Below are positions 26,488-34,630 of a stretch of 64,000 nt of DNA, piece by piece (position 1 is the stretch's first letter; every line of letters begins with the position of its first letter). Position numbers and translations under genes: made by a program. The DNA lies in NCBI GenBank assembly GCA_000597885.1, contig CP004371.1, forward strand, positions 3,798,501 to 3,862,500, in the 5' to 3' direction. A model generated the notes under the pieces. It was not told where the DNA came from. It ran no database searches and worked only from the letters and a program-made list of their open reading frames with translations. Source of the stretch: Flammeovirgaceae bacterium 311 (GTDB lineage: Bacteria > Bacteroidota > Bacteroidia > Cytophagales > Cyclobacteriaceae).

Positions 26488-27669
26488 ATGCAGCAGGACC
26501 GTTATATGCAGCGAGGCGTAAGTGCCTCTAAAGAAGATGTTCACAAGGCCATCAGCAAACTCGATAAAGGCCTTTTTCCAAAAGCATTTTGCAAAATAGT
26601 GCCCGATATGCTGGCCGGCGACGGGGAGTGGTGCACCATTATGCATGCCGATGGGGCAGGTACTAAATCATCCCTGGCCTGGCTTTACTGGCAGGAAACC
26701 GGCGACCTCTCCGTTTGGAAAGGTATTGCCCAGGATGCCATTATTATGAATACCGACGACCTGCTTTGTGTAGGTGCACTCGACAATATTTTGCTTAGCA
26801 GCACCATTGGCCGCAATAAGAACCGGGTACCCGGCGAGGTAATTGCCGCCATTATAGAGGGCACAGAAGAAGTACTGCAAATGCTGCGCGACCATGGCAT
26901 AGGCATCTGGAGCACGGGTGGCGAAACAGCCGATGTAGGAGACCTGGTACGTACTATTATAGTAGACAGTACCGTTGTGGCCCGCATGCCCCGCAGCCAG
27001 GTAATCAGCAACGATCGCATAGAAGCCGGCGATGTTATTGTAGGCCTTGCCTCTTACGGTCAGGCCAGCTACGAGCAGGAGTACAACGGAGGCATGGGCA
27101 GCAATGGACTTACCAGCGCCCGCCACGATGTATTTGCCCACTACCTGGCCGATAAGTACAGCGAGAGCTTTGACCCCGCAGTACCCCGAGAGCTGGTGTA
27201 TGCCGGCAGCAAATCTTTAACAGACCCTGTAGAAGGCTTACCAGCCGGTGTAAAGATGGATGCCGGTAAACTGGTGCTCTCACCCACCAGAACTTATGCC
27301 CCTATCATGGCAGCCTTTTTGCACGAGCACCGTCAGCACGTACATGGCCTGGTACATTGCAGTGGTGGCGCGCAAACAAAGGTGCTTCATTTTTTGCCGG
27401 ATGGCCTGCATGTGATCAAAGATAACCTGCTGCCCGTACCACCACTTTTCAGGCTTATTCAGCAGGAAAGCGGTACTACCATGCACGAAATGTTTAAAGT
27501 GTTCAACATGGGCCACCGCATGGAGGCCTACCTGCCGGAGAAGTATGCCGATACCCTGATCCAGATAGCCCGCAGTTTTGGTGTAGAAGCCCAGATAGTA
27601 GGCCGGGTAGAGAAGGGAGAAAGAGGCTTAAGCCTGCTGCACGAGGGCCAGACCTATCAGTATAAATAA
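26488..27669 (+). CDS. purM: Phosphoribosylformylglycinamidine cyclo-ligase (AIR synthase)
   Basis: The 393-residue ATP-dependent enzyme closes the imidazole ring in purine synthesis. MQRGVSASKEDVHKAI is the usual N-terminal PurM block; HADGAGTKSSLA and NTDDLLCVGALD are the nucleotide-site motifs of the PurM superfamily. The C-terminal PPLFRLIQQESGT and MFKVFNMGHRMEAYLP match PurM specifically. It is longer than E. coli PurM (345), as in other Bacteroidota. It sits alone between the OmpA-family and glycosyltransferase genes. Related PurL/ThiL/HypE proteins lack the FNMG block. Confidence 0.93.
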   Translation: MQQDRYMQRGVSASKEDVHKAISKLDKGLFPKAFCKIVPDMLAGDGEWCTIMHADGAGTKSSLAWLYWQETGDLSVWKGIAQDAIIMNTDDLLCVGALDNILLSSTIGRNKNRVPGEVIAAIIEGTEEVLQMLRDHGIGIWSTGGETADVGDLVRTIIVDSTVVARMPRSQVISNDRIEAGDVIVGLASYGQASYEQEYNGGMGSNGLTSARHDVFAHYLADKYSESFDPAVPRELVYAGSKSLTDPVEGLPAGVKMDAGKLVLSPTRTYAPIMAAFLHEHRQHVHGLVHCSGGAQTKVLHFLPDGLHVIKDNLLPVPPLFRLIQQESGTTMHEMFKVFNMGHRMEAYLPEKYADTLIQIARSFGVEAQIVGRVEKGERGLSLLHEGQTYQYK

Positions 27670-27778
27670 AAAGAGCATCTGATTTTTGCAGAGCACTGCT
27701 GTACATTACAGCCTGCTGTTCTAAAGCAGTACACTCCGTTTGAAATCCATGCCTGAAGTGTCCGCCGGAGGGAACAAT

Positions 27779-29347
27779 ATGGAGCTTAGCATCATTACCA
27801 TCAATCTTAACAACAGTGCAGGCCTTGAAACAACAGTTGACAGTGTACTGCAGCAAAGCTATAAGCAGCTGGAATATATTGTTGTTGATGGTGGCTCCAC
27901 AGATGGTAGTGTTGATATTTTAAAGAAGTACAACGATAAATTAACGTCCTGGATAAGCGAGCAGGATACTGGTATGTATGCTGCCATGAACAAGGGCATT
28001 AGGGCAGCCAGTGGCAAATACCTGCTTTTTTTAAACAGCGGCGATTATTTATGTAATGAGCAGGTTGTTGAGCAGCTGCTAAGCCATAGCAGGGGAGATG
28101 CAGACCTGATCTACGGCAACCTGCTGCGGGTATTTCCCAATGGCATGCGCGATAAAGTGAAGATGCCGGAAACTCTTACGGTAGAAACCATGATAAGGGG
28201 AACGCTGTGCCACCCGGTTACGCTTATCAGAAAAGACCTTTTTGACACCTACGGACTTTATGACGAGAGCATCAGGATCGTTTCCGATTGGGCATTCTTT
28301 CTAAAACTAATCGTTAATGGAAAGGTAACTACTCAATATCTGGATACTGATGTAGCGGTTTACAGCATGGATGGCATCAGCAGCAAACTATCCAACGCCC
28401 CACTGATAGAAGCAGAGAGAACCCGAATACTCCGGCAGTATCTGCCGCCTGCTTACGCCCCACTGATTGAGGAGGTACAAAAAAACCACTCCGGAGCTCC
28501 CCAGTACAGTGTACAGGCCCTGCAGGAGCGACTGGAAGATAGAGGAGGTTTGTCCAGTAAGCTGCTACTTCCCATTTTCAGAACAGTGGTAAAGGGTGTA
28601 AAGAGCCTTCGTTCCCTCAGGAGATCGCTGGAAACAAGCTTAGCTTACAAGGCTTATAAGGAGGCACATCAGGAGGCCTGCCATGCTATTCCCATCATCA
28701 TCAATAACCGCAATCACTTAACTTACCTTAAGCGACTGATCCATTCACTGGAAAAAAAGGGGTATCATAATATCTTTATCATTGATAATGCCTCTGCTTA
28801 TCCGCCACTTTTAGCCTATTATAAGCAAACACCTTACAAAGTTTTTTATCTGCAGAAGAACGTTGGTTACTGCGCCCTGTGGGATACACCAATTTTTGAA
28901 CAGTTCAGGGACCAGTACTATATATACACCGATAGCGATCTGGAATTAGCGGAGGAGTGCCCGGAAGATTTTATGGTGGCAATGCACTACCTGCTTAACA
29001 GGCGCAGGTACAGCAAGATAGGAAAGGTAGGCTTGTCATTGCTGATCAATGATTTACCGGCACATTTTAATAACAGAGCAGAAGTAATTGCATGGGAGGA
29101 GCAGTTCTGGCGGCAAAGAGTGGAAAAACTGGCTTTTTCAGCGCCGGTCGATACTACTTTTGCATTATACAGGCCTGGTAGTTTCGGACCCGCCTCCATG
29201 GTGCCTGCTTTAAGAATGGATTATCCCTATAGCGCCAGGCATTTACCCTGGTACGAAAATACCGGTAGCCTAAGCCCCGAACAGCAGTACTACTATCAGC
29301 ATGCCCGGGCATCGTCTCACTGGAGCAGCAAAGCACTGCCCCTTTAG
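27779..29347 (+). CDS. Two-domain glycosyltransferase (GT2 plus second GT-A-like domain)
   Basis: The start is ATG 27779, preceded by a strong ribosome site GGAGGGA at the right spacing; an upstream in-frame ATG at 27740 has none. The 522-residue product has a family 2 domain at 1-240: SIITINLNNSAGLETTVDS, VVDGGSTDGSVD (nucleotide site) and the FLNSGDYL acidic motif. A second GT-A-like domain follows at about 310-520, with NNRNHLTYLKRLIHSL, then IDNASAYPPL and the DxD-like YTDSDLEL. Both domains appear complete. The enzyme probably makes a surface polysaccharide; sugars are unknown and no other polysaccharide genes flank it. Confidence 0.88.
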   Translation: MELSIITINLNNSAGLETTVDSVLQQSYKQLEYIVVDGGSTDGSVDILKKYNDKLTSWISEQDTGMYAAMNKGIRAASGKYLLFLNSGDYLCNEQVVEQLLSHSRGDADLIYGNLLRVFPNGMRDKVKMPETLTVETMIRGTLCHPVTLIRKDLFDTYGLYDESIRIVSDWAFFLKLIVNGKVTTQYLDTDVAVYSMDGISSKLSNAPLIEAERTRILRQYLPPAYAPLIEEVQKNHSGAPQYSVQALQERLEDRGGLSSKLLLPIFRTVVKGVKSLRSLRRSLETSLAYKAYKEAHQEACHAIPIIINNRNHLTYLKRLIHSLEKKGYHNIFIIDNASAYPPLLAYYKQTPYKVFYLQKNVGYCALWDTPIFEQFRDQYYIYTDSDLELAEECPEDFMVAMHYLLNRRRYSKIGKVGLSLLINDLPAHFNNRAEVIAWEEQFWRQRVEKLAFSAPVDTTFALYRPGSFGPASMVPALRMDYPYSARHLPWYENTGSLSPEQQYYYQHARASSHWSSKALPL

Positions 29348-29403
29348 CATTTATTAAAAGGGCTAAAGGCTGCATTCTTTCCCTTGCTTCAGTTTTCAGG
29401 CTA

Positions 29404-30048
29404 TTAGTTTAATGAGTAAAAGCGCAGGAACCTTACAAACTTTTTATAATTATCGATAACAGCCTGTGGTGCCCATTGCTTATGCAGGTAATTGAGGTAG
29501 GTTTTAACAAGCCTGTTAAAATCTGTCCGATGGGTCATTTTGGCAAGTGCAATTCCCTTAAAACAGCGAATAATCTGGCTATTGAGTAAATAACAGGCTT
29601 GTTCCGGCTTTCTGTTGATCAGGCCGTCAATTTTACGCAGCCGGTCAAAACTTTCCAGGAATTTAAAACCCTTGCCAGTCATAAAGCTCTCTATGCGCTT
29701 GCAAACTGCTGAAATATCGGCCTCATCCTTTACCAGAAATCGCTTATAAGGCTGTTCGGTGAGCCTACCATAAGAGGCGGTAATGGTGGTATTCTCTTTA
29801 TGGTTTACAGGCAAATCTCTGATAAACTGGTTTACCAGATCCTCTACAATATCCAGGCGAATGCCTAAATGAAGATCTATCGTTTGCTCGTACCTTGTGC
29901 CATTTACTGCAATCAGTGCAGCCCTGTATCCATTACGGGTAGGGAGTCTGAACTGCTTTTGAAATGGAAGGAGTTCATATCCCTTATCTTTAAATAGCGG
30001 GTTAAGGCTGTTATATATATGTTTTTCTTGTAGGTGTATCTTATTCAT
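29404..30048 (-). CDS. Conserved-looking protein of unknown function
   Basis: This 214-residue soluble protein begins at ATG 30048. Predicted alpha/beta with an N-terminal part of about 100 residues (HIYNSLNPLFKDKGYELLP, TIDLHLGIRLDIVEDLVNQF) and a helical C-terminal part. The beginning faintly recalls DUF4304-like proteins, but I cannot assign a family. No signal peptide or membrane segment. It converges with the glycosyltransferase gene, 56 bases apart. Codon use is AT-richer than its neighbours. Confidence 0.6.
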   Translation of the reverse strand: MNKIHLQEKHIYNSLNPLFKDKGYELLPFQKQFRLPTRNGYRAALIAVNGTRYEQTIDLHLGIRLDIVEDLVNQFIRDLPVNHKENTTITASYGRLTEQPYKRFLVKDEADISAVCKRIESFMTGKGFKFLESFDRLRKIDGLINRKPEQACYLLNSQIIRCFKGIALAKMTHRTDFNRLVKTYLNYLHKQWAPQAVIDNYKKFVRFLRFYSLN

Positions 30049-30568
30049 AGCTAAAAAAGTAGACTAAAAAGTGTATTCCAAAGAATACCAGCATAATGAA
30101 ATTTACGCGTAAGCCTTTTTTAGGTTAGGCAAGTGCCTGATAAATAGCCTTTTTTAATTGCGCACCTCTTAAGCTGTTGCAAATGCAATAAAGTACTGCT
30201 GATAATAATTTTGCGGAGGCACCTGCGGATGTTAAGCAAATCAAGTCAGGTCTTGAGGGAAAACAGCAACCCACAAAATACCTGTGCATAGAAATTACGA
30301 GCCACCAGCAGACTATACTTATAGTTGCAGCTAGTTGTTGCGGCCATGCAAAGGCAAAAATGGCTGGCGTCGCTCTTGCAGGAAGTTTTACACGAAATTT
30401 AAACTTATGGAATGGACAGGGGTGCTTTTTACAGGGGATATCCTGCAGATAATCCAGAGCCGGCAGCCCTTACCTTAGTGCCAGGAGAGGTGTTGGCTAA
30501 TCTGATATGCAGCAATTTAATAAAGACTTTGGGAGCGAGCTGCTTTTGTATTAGCCGGCGTAGAGGCT
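30049..30568. other. Gene-poor region upstream of the unknown gene
   Basis: These 520 bases separate two minus-strand genes. I see no terminator with a T-run, no RNA gene and no convincing ORF. A 54-codon plus-strand frame at 30412-30576 runs antisense into the end of the ogt gene and has no ribosome site; I reject it. The region is AT-rich near 30050-30190 and may hold the promoter of the unknown gene. Confidence 0.5.
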
Positions 30569-31054
30569 TTAGCTGAAAAGGTTAAGCTGCAGCACTTGCT
30601 GTTCGTGCTGTAGCAGCCATTGTTTACGTAGTAGGCCTCCGGAATAGCCTGTAAGCACACCGTTGCTGCCAATCACCCGGTGGCAGGGCAAAATAATAAG
30701 GCATGGATTCTGAGCATTTGCCATTCCTACCGCTCTGGCGGCTCCAGTTGCTCCTATTCGGTCGGCCAGCTGTGCATAGCTGAGCGTTTGACCCCAGCGA
30801 ATGCTCTGCAGCATGCTCCATACAGACAGCTGAAAAGTGGTGCCCTGCAAATCCATCTTCAGATCGAACTGGTGGCGTAACTGGCAGAAGTATTCCGTGA
30901 GTTGTTCCACAGCCTCTTCAATACATTCGTATACGGCCTCTCCTTTGGGATAATCGGGAGCAGCACCCTGGTGAAAGCGAACGGATCGTATGCCAGCCTC
31001 ACTGCCGGTAATGAGTAAGGGGCCTATCGGAGAGTTGTAGAGTAATTCGTGCAT
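30569..31054 (-). CDS. ogt: Methylated-DNA--protein-cysteine methyltransferase
   Basis: The 161-residue DNA repair protein removes alkyl groups from O6-alkylguanine by suicidal transfer to a Cys. The active-site ILPCHRVIGSNG motif is intact, with the GAARAVGMANAQNP recognition-helix block upstream and TGYSGGLLRKQWLL downstream. It has an N-terminal ribonuclease-H-like domain and no AraC part, so it resembles Ogt/MGMT rather than Ada. It stands alone in a gene-poor area. Confidence 0.95.
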   Translation of the reverse strand: MHELLYNSPIGPLLITGSEAGIRSVRFHQGAAPDYPKGEAVYECIEEAVEQLTEYFCQLRHQFDLKMDLQGTTFQLSVWSMLQSIRWGQTLSYAQLADRIGATGAARAVGMANAQNPCLIILPCHRVIGSNGVLTGYSGGLLRKQWLLQHEQQVLQLNLFS

Positions 31055-31832
31055 GAAAGTCTTGTAGCACTACAAAGATAAATCGGAGAATTGGATAAAC
31101 AATTCATCAAGTACAATTTAATATTATTTTAATCCTTTAATATTTTTTATTCCATAGCTGGTTCATCAGCATTGACTGCTTAAATCTCTCTGAAATAATA
31201 AATATACTGCACGCCAAATCTTACTTTATGATACTTTGAATATCGATGCTGGGGATATAACAGGTTAATGCATAAAATGCCTCCTGAACTAGTAATTGCA
31301 AGCTGATAAAGCTACTCAAAGCACCGCTGTGCCAGTTAATACGGATCTTGGGCCTGGTATATACTTTTTAGTAATTTGTGGCCTATTTTGGCACTCAATC
31401 GTTACCAAGAAAAAATATTATTGTAGCAACTTGTATTTATAACGTTTGCGGAATCGATTGCATTAAAAAATTGATTTTTAGATAATAATTAATTAATGTC
31501 ATATCTAATAAATAATTAACTTGGTATTAATGCCAGGGATTCAGGAACAAATTCCCTACTTTTTATTGATACCATTTTACTTTTAAATATATTTTTTTGG
31601 TTTGCTGTTCTATCGCCAGCTTGTAAAGTTGGTCAGGCTCTTCCTTGTGTGCTTAAGAAGCATTCATGCTTATTGCTGATACTGTGAATATTTAACAATA
31701 GAATATCCCTGTATTTATACAAGGGAATGCCAGCAGACCATTAAAACAACCATACAGCTTTCATACATCAGATAGTGCTGATTTGCAGATACTTAACGAA
31801 CACTTCTACAACCCGCTATGACCAATAGCAAA

Positions 31833-31893
31833 GCTGCCCGGCTTCTGTAGTGCTATAATAGCCTATATCTCTTCACATCTAAAGCCGGGCAGC
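31833..31893. repeat. 12-bp inverted repeat with 37-base loop
   Basis: GCTGCCCGGCTT (31833-31844) and AAGCCGGGCAGC (31882-31893) are perfectly complementary and GC-rich within AT-rich sequence. A T-rich stretch (ATTTCCTTTTC) follows on the plus strand. It may be the terminator or body of an unrecognised RNA. Confidence 0.7.
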
Positions 31894-31967
31894 ATTTCCT
31901 TTTCAGCTTATCGATGTGCAGTATAAAAGCCAGGTACTGCATTGCCCTGGTTTCAGCAGCATGGCAT

Positions 31968-31992
31968 AAAAAAAGGCTGCAAAAGCAGCCTT
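31968..31992 (-). terminator. Intrinsic terminator for the 42-codon gene
   Basis: The stem AAGGCTGC/GCAGCCTT (31973-31980, 31985-31992) has an AAAA loop. The A-run at 31968-31974 becomes a T-run for minus-strand transcripts, so the terminator is oriented for the small gene that ends at 32014. Confidence 0.9.
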
Positions 31993-32013
31993 GATCTAAA
32001 GTGTTGGTCCCTG

Positions 32014-32142
32014 TTAAAAGGGTAGTAAGGAGCGGGTACTATAAGAAATTCTTCTTTTCACTGCTTTCCGTACAAGCCTGTTGCCCCACAATGCTCTTGC
32101 TCCGGCAATCCATATTGCTGCTTTAATTAATCTCCACATCAT
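32014..32142 (-). CDS. Small 42-residue basic amphipathic protein
   Basis: An ATG at 32142 (a second one directly follows) opens a 42-codon frame ending in TAA at 32014. The peptide begins MMWRLIKAAIWIAGARALWG, a hydrophobic N-terminal helix with aromatic and basic residues. It continues with NRLVRKAVKRRISYSTRS, strongly positive, and ends LLPF. This composition suggests a membrane-associated peptide. A dedicated intrinsic terminator begins 21 bases after the stop, and the ZIP-like gene ends 67 bases upstream on the same strand. There is no clear Shine-Dalgarno site, which is common in this phylum. I do not recognise the family. Confidence 0.65.
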   Translation of the reverse strand: MMWRLIKAAIWIAGARALWGNRLVRKAVKRRISYSTRSLLPF

Positions 32143-32209
32143 AATTTTATAATTTTAGTTCTACACTAGTCTTCCATCAAACATACGGAGCCGGTAGTAT
32201 ATGGTTTTT

Positions 32210-32938
32210 TTAAGTAGCGATTAGCAGCACACTATAGACGAGCAAGCCTGAAGAAAAAGCCCAGAAATTACTTTTACGTTCTTCGGGTAATTCTTCTTTT
32301 AAAACATTTAAAATAGTACTGCCAGCCACAAAAGCGTATAGCAGCGATATCCAGATTTTAGGTAGTGCAATAAGGGTACCTGCTAACCAGCCACCTAGTA
32401 TGGCTGCAGTAATTACCCATCGGCCCTTACGGCGGTACATATCCCGGTAATGGTCATACAGGCCGTAATCGTTCAGCAAAAAATGAAAAGCCATTGCAAT
32501 GGTAAAAAATACTAAAGTTGCCAGAGACTCTTTTTCTTTGTGTATCAGCAGGTACCCAATAAGTGCATTGTACACAGAAAAAGAAGCCATGTGCACCCAA
32601 AAGGTATGACTGGTGTCGCTCAACTCTTTATCTTCTACAGCTCTTTCTGATTTTGAGGATAAAATAGCTGCTCGTTCTACTCCATAAAATGTTGCTAAAC
32701 CCAGTAGCGCAACCACATAGACCGGATGCTTCAGAAAGGAGATGCCAAAACTATGATCCTGCAGGTATTCCTGCCCCTCCTGTAACGCTGGTAGCAGGTG
32801 TACAAAAATATAAGCTACAGAAATACCCCCTGCAAAGGAAAGCCACTTGCTGCGCGGAATTGCCGTAGACTTCATTCTTTCGGCATACAGATGGGTTATA
32901 GCCAGTAAAATGGCAGCTATTGCAGTATAAAGCACCAT
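32210..32938 (-). CDS. ZIP-like integral membrane protein
   Basis: The 242-residue protein has about seven hydrophobic segments. GGISVAYIFVHLLPAL near 38-53 and AFHFLLNDYGLYDHY near 155-170 resemble the His-bearing helices of ZIP-family metal transporters. FVAGSTILNVLKEELPEE near 208-225 matches the ZIP helix with a metal-site Asn/Glu pattern. It is probably a divalent-cation transporter or a relative; the canonical HxxxE pair is not complete, so transport is uncertain. The small gene 32014-32142 follows on the same strand. Confidence 0.6.
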   Translation of the reverse strand: MVLYTAIAAILLAITHLYAERMKSTAIPRSKWLSFAGGISVAYIFVHLLPALQEGQEYLQDHSFGISFLKHPVYVVALLGLATFYGVERAAILSSKSERAVEDKELSDTSHTFWVHMASFSVYNALIGYLLIHKEKESLATLVFFTIAMAFHFLLNDYGLYDHYRDMYRRKGRWVITAAILGGWLAGTLIALPKIWISLLYAFVAGSTILNVLKEELPEERKSNFWAFSSGLLVYSVLLIAT

Positions 32939-33130
32939 AATGGCTTAACAGCCCAATACAGGAAATGTTGACCCTGCTCTGGCAGCCTTAAACGATATTA
33001 TTAAGCGTCAGATGGTTGCCTGAAGTGGCTTTTGGCGTGAACCCTGAATAGATCTGCATGCTTACATTAACGGGAAGGCAGGTCAGTACATGTTTATCTA
33101 CAGATAAACTTTAACCATGGAAAATGCACC

Positions 33131-34519
33131 TTATACAGGTAAAACAAGCCGCTGCTGTTCGGTAGGCAGCTCCATGCGGATACGCCAGTAGGTGGGCCAG
33201 TAGTTGTTGCTGCGGTTCTTCATCATCTTAAGCCAGCCCATGCCTATGTTGCGGTAGCAAACAAGCACCCAGCCATCGGGAGCGTCTTCGGGTAAAATAT
33301 CGTCTCTGCGGAGAAAACGAAGTGCCGTAGGCAGGTCTACATCGATGGTTGGAAAAGCAGTGGTGTTCAGGTAGGTACTAAGGGCCAGTGCCGGCTGCGG
33401 AATCAGGCTTTTACCTTTGGGTTCTGCTATCTGAATGCCGCCGTATACCACCCGCAGCTGATCATAAAGCACCTGTATTTCTGCTACCCACTCTTTTGAA
33501 AATGCTGTTAACAGAGAACCTTCCTGTAATACATCCCAGTGGGTGCCATCCAGCAGCCAGGGCTGTACATTAGGAACCATCCCTTTAGGCGGAGCAGCCA
33601 AACGGGCTTTACGTACTTTGGGCAAACGTCCTACCAGGTTGCCGCCTTGTTTTTGCAGCACAGCCATAAAGAAGCCTTCTCCCTTTAGCCGGTGCGGGTA
33701 AAAACGGTAGCCCCTGATGCCACTAAGTTGTGTTTCTTCCACACCCCAGCTTTCGGGAATATTCAACGGCAGACTTTTAACTGACTCCTGCTTGCTTAGC
33801 CACTGCAGATTTTCTTCATTCTCCTGCAGGTTATAGGTGCAGGTACTGTATACGAGCAGGCCCCCCTGCTTTAAAGCCGGCCAGACATCCATCAGGATGC
33901 GCCGTTGCCGTTCCATACAAAGCTGTATGTTAGCCGGCGACCACTCATCCTGTGCAGCAGCATCCCTTCTGAATAAGCCTTCGCCGCTGCAGGGAGCATC
34001 TACTACCATTACATCAAACTGGCCCTCCAGCCTGGCAAAGTCATGCGGATCACTGTTGGTGACCAGGGTATTCCCCAGGCCCCACTTTTGTATATTCTCA
34101 GCCAGAATATTGGCACGGCTGCGGATTACCTCGTTGCTCACCAGCAGGCTGCCCTCTGGAAGCAGAGTACTAATGTGTGTGCTTTTCCCTCCGGGAGCAC
34201 CACACAGGTCAAGCGCCAGCAGTGGGTTATGGCCCGTCAGGTACTGTTTAAAAGCCTGCTCCAGAAACATACTGCTGGCCTCCTGTACATAATAGGCGCC
34301 AGCATGCCAGAGTGGGTCCAGAGCAAAGAGCGGCCGCTCGGGCAGGTAATAACCACTTTCTGTCCAGGGTACCGGTGCGTAGGGCACTGCTCCCTGCCAT
34401 TTATGCCTGTTTAGCCGTACGCTCACCGGTGCCTCCTCTGCAAGTGCCTGCACAAAGTTGTCGTACTGAGTACCCAGCTGTTGCTGCATACGTTCGGCAA
34501 AGAGGGGCGGGAGGTTCAT
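33131..34519 (-). CDS. RsmF/NOP2-type RNA m5C methyltransferase
   Basis: I place the start at ATG 34519 (MNLPPLFAERMQQQLG), giving 462 residues; an ORF start 33 bases upstream is less family-like. The SAM-binding motif LCGAPGGKSTHI, the general Cys in VDAPCSGEGLFRRD and the catalytic Cys in YSTCTYNLQENEE are all present. A C-terminal PUA-like RsmF region (from about 300) ends the protein. Such enzymes methylate C5 of cytosine in 16S rRNA. The gene is followed upstream by the SNF2 helicase on the same strand, 111 bases apart. Confidence 0.9.
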   Translation of the reverse strand: MNLPPLFAERMQQQLGTQYDNFVQALAEEAPVSVRLNRHKWQGAVPYAPVPWTESGYYLPERPLFALDPLWHAGAYYVQEASSMFLEQAFKQYLTGHNPLLALDLCGAPGGKSTHISTLLPEGSLLVSNEVIRSRANILAENIQKWGLGNTLVTNSDPHDFARLEGQFDVMVVDAPCSGEGLFRRDAAAQDEWSPANIQLCMERQRRILMDVWPALKQGGLLVYSTCTYNLQENEENLQWLSKQESVKSLPLNIPESWGVEETQLSGIRGYRFYPHRLKGEGFFMAVLQKQGGNLVGRLPKVRKARLAAPPKGMVPNVQPWLLDGTHWDVLQEGSLLTAFSKEWVAEIQVLYDQLRVVYGGIQIAEPKGKSLIPQPALALSTYLNTTAFPTIDVDLPTALRFLRRDDILPEDAPDGWVLVCYRNIGMGWLKMMKNRSNNYWPTYWRIRMELPTEQQRLVLPV

Positions 34520-34630
34520 TATATATGGTTCTTGAACAATTTTATTATACAAGCTGCCTTGAAGATAACAGGGAATCCTTAGGAATACAGCAGCGTAAAA
34601 GCTTTATTTCAAACCTGTTAGTCGCTGGTA

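Larger units (their letters stand above)
31055..32013. other. Gene-poor, AT-rich kilobase with two hairpins
   Basis: Nearly 960 bases without a credible protein gene. It contains the long-arm inverted repeat 31833-31893 and the minus-strand terminator 31968-31992 that ends the small gene at 32014-32142. The rest is AT-rich (for example 31100-31220 and 31430-31600). A small RNA between 31800 and 31900 is possible but only the hairpin supports it. Confidence 0.5.

Noticed and set aside
30412-30576. 54-codon plus-strand frame in the gap before ogt
   Set aside because: It runs into the end of the ogt gene on the other strand, lacks a ribosome site and has no recognisable sequence.
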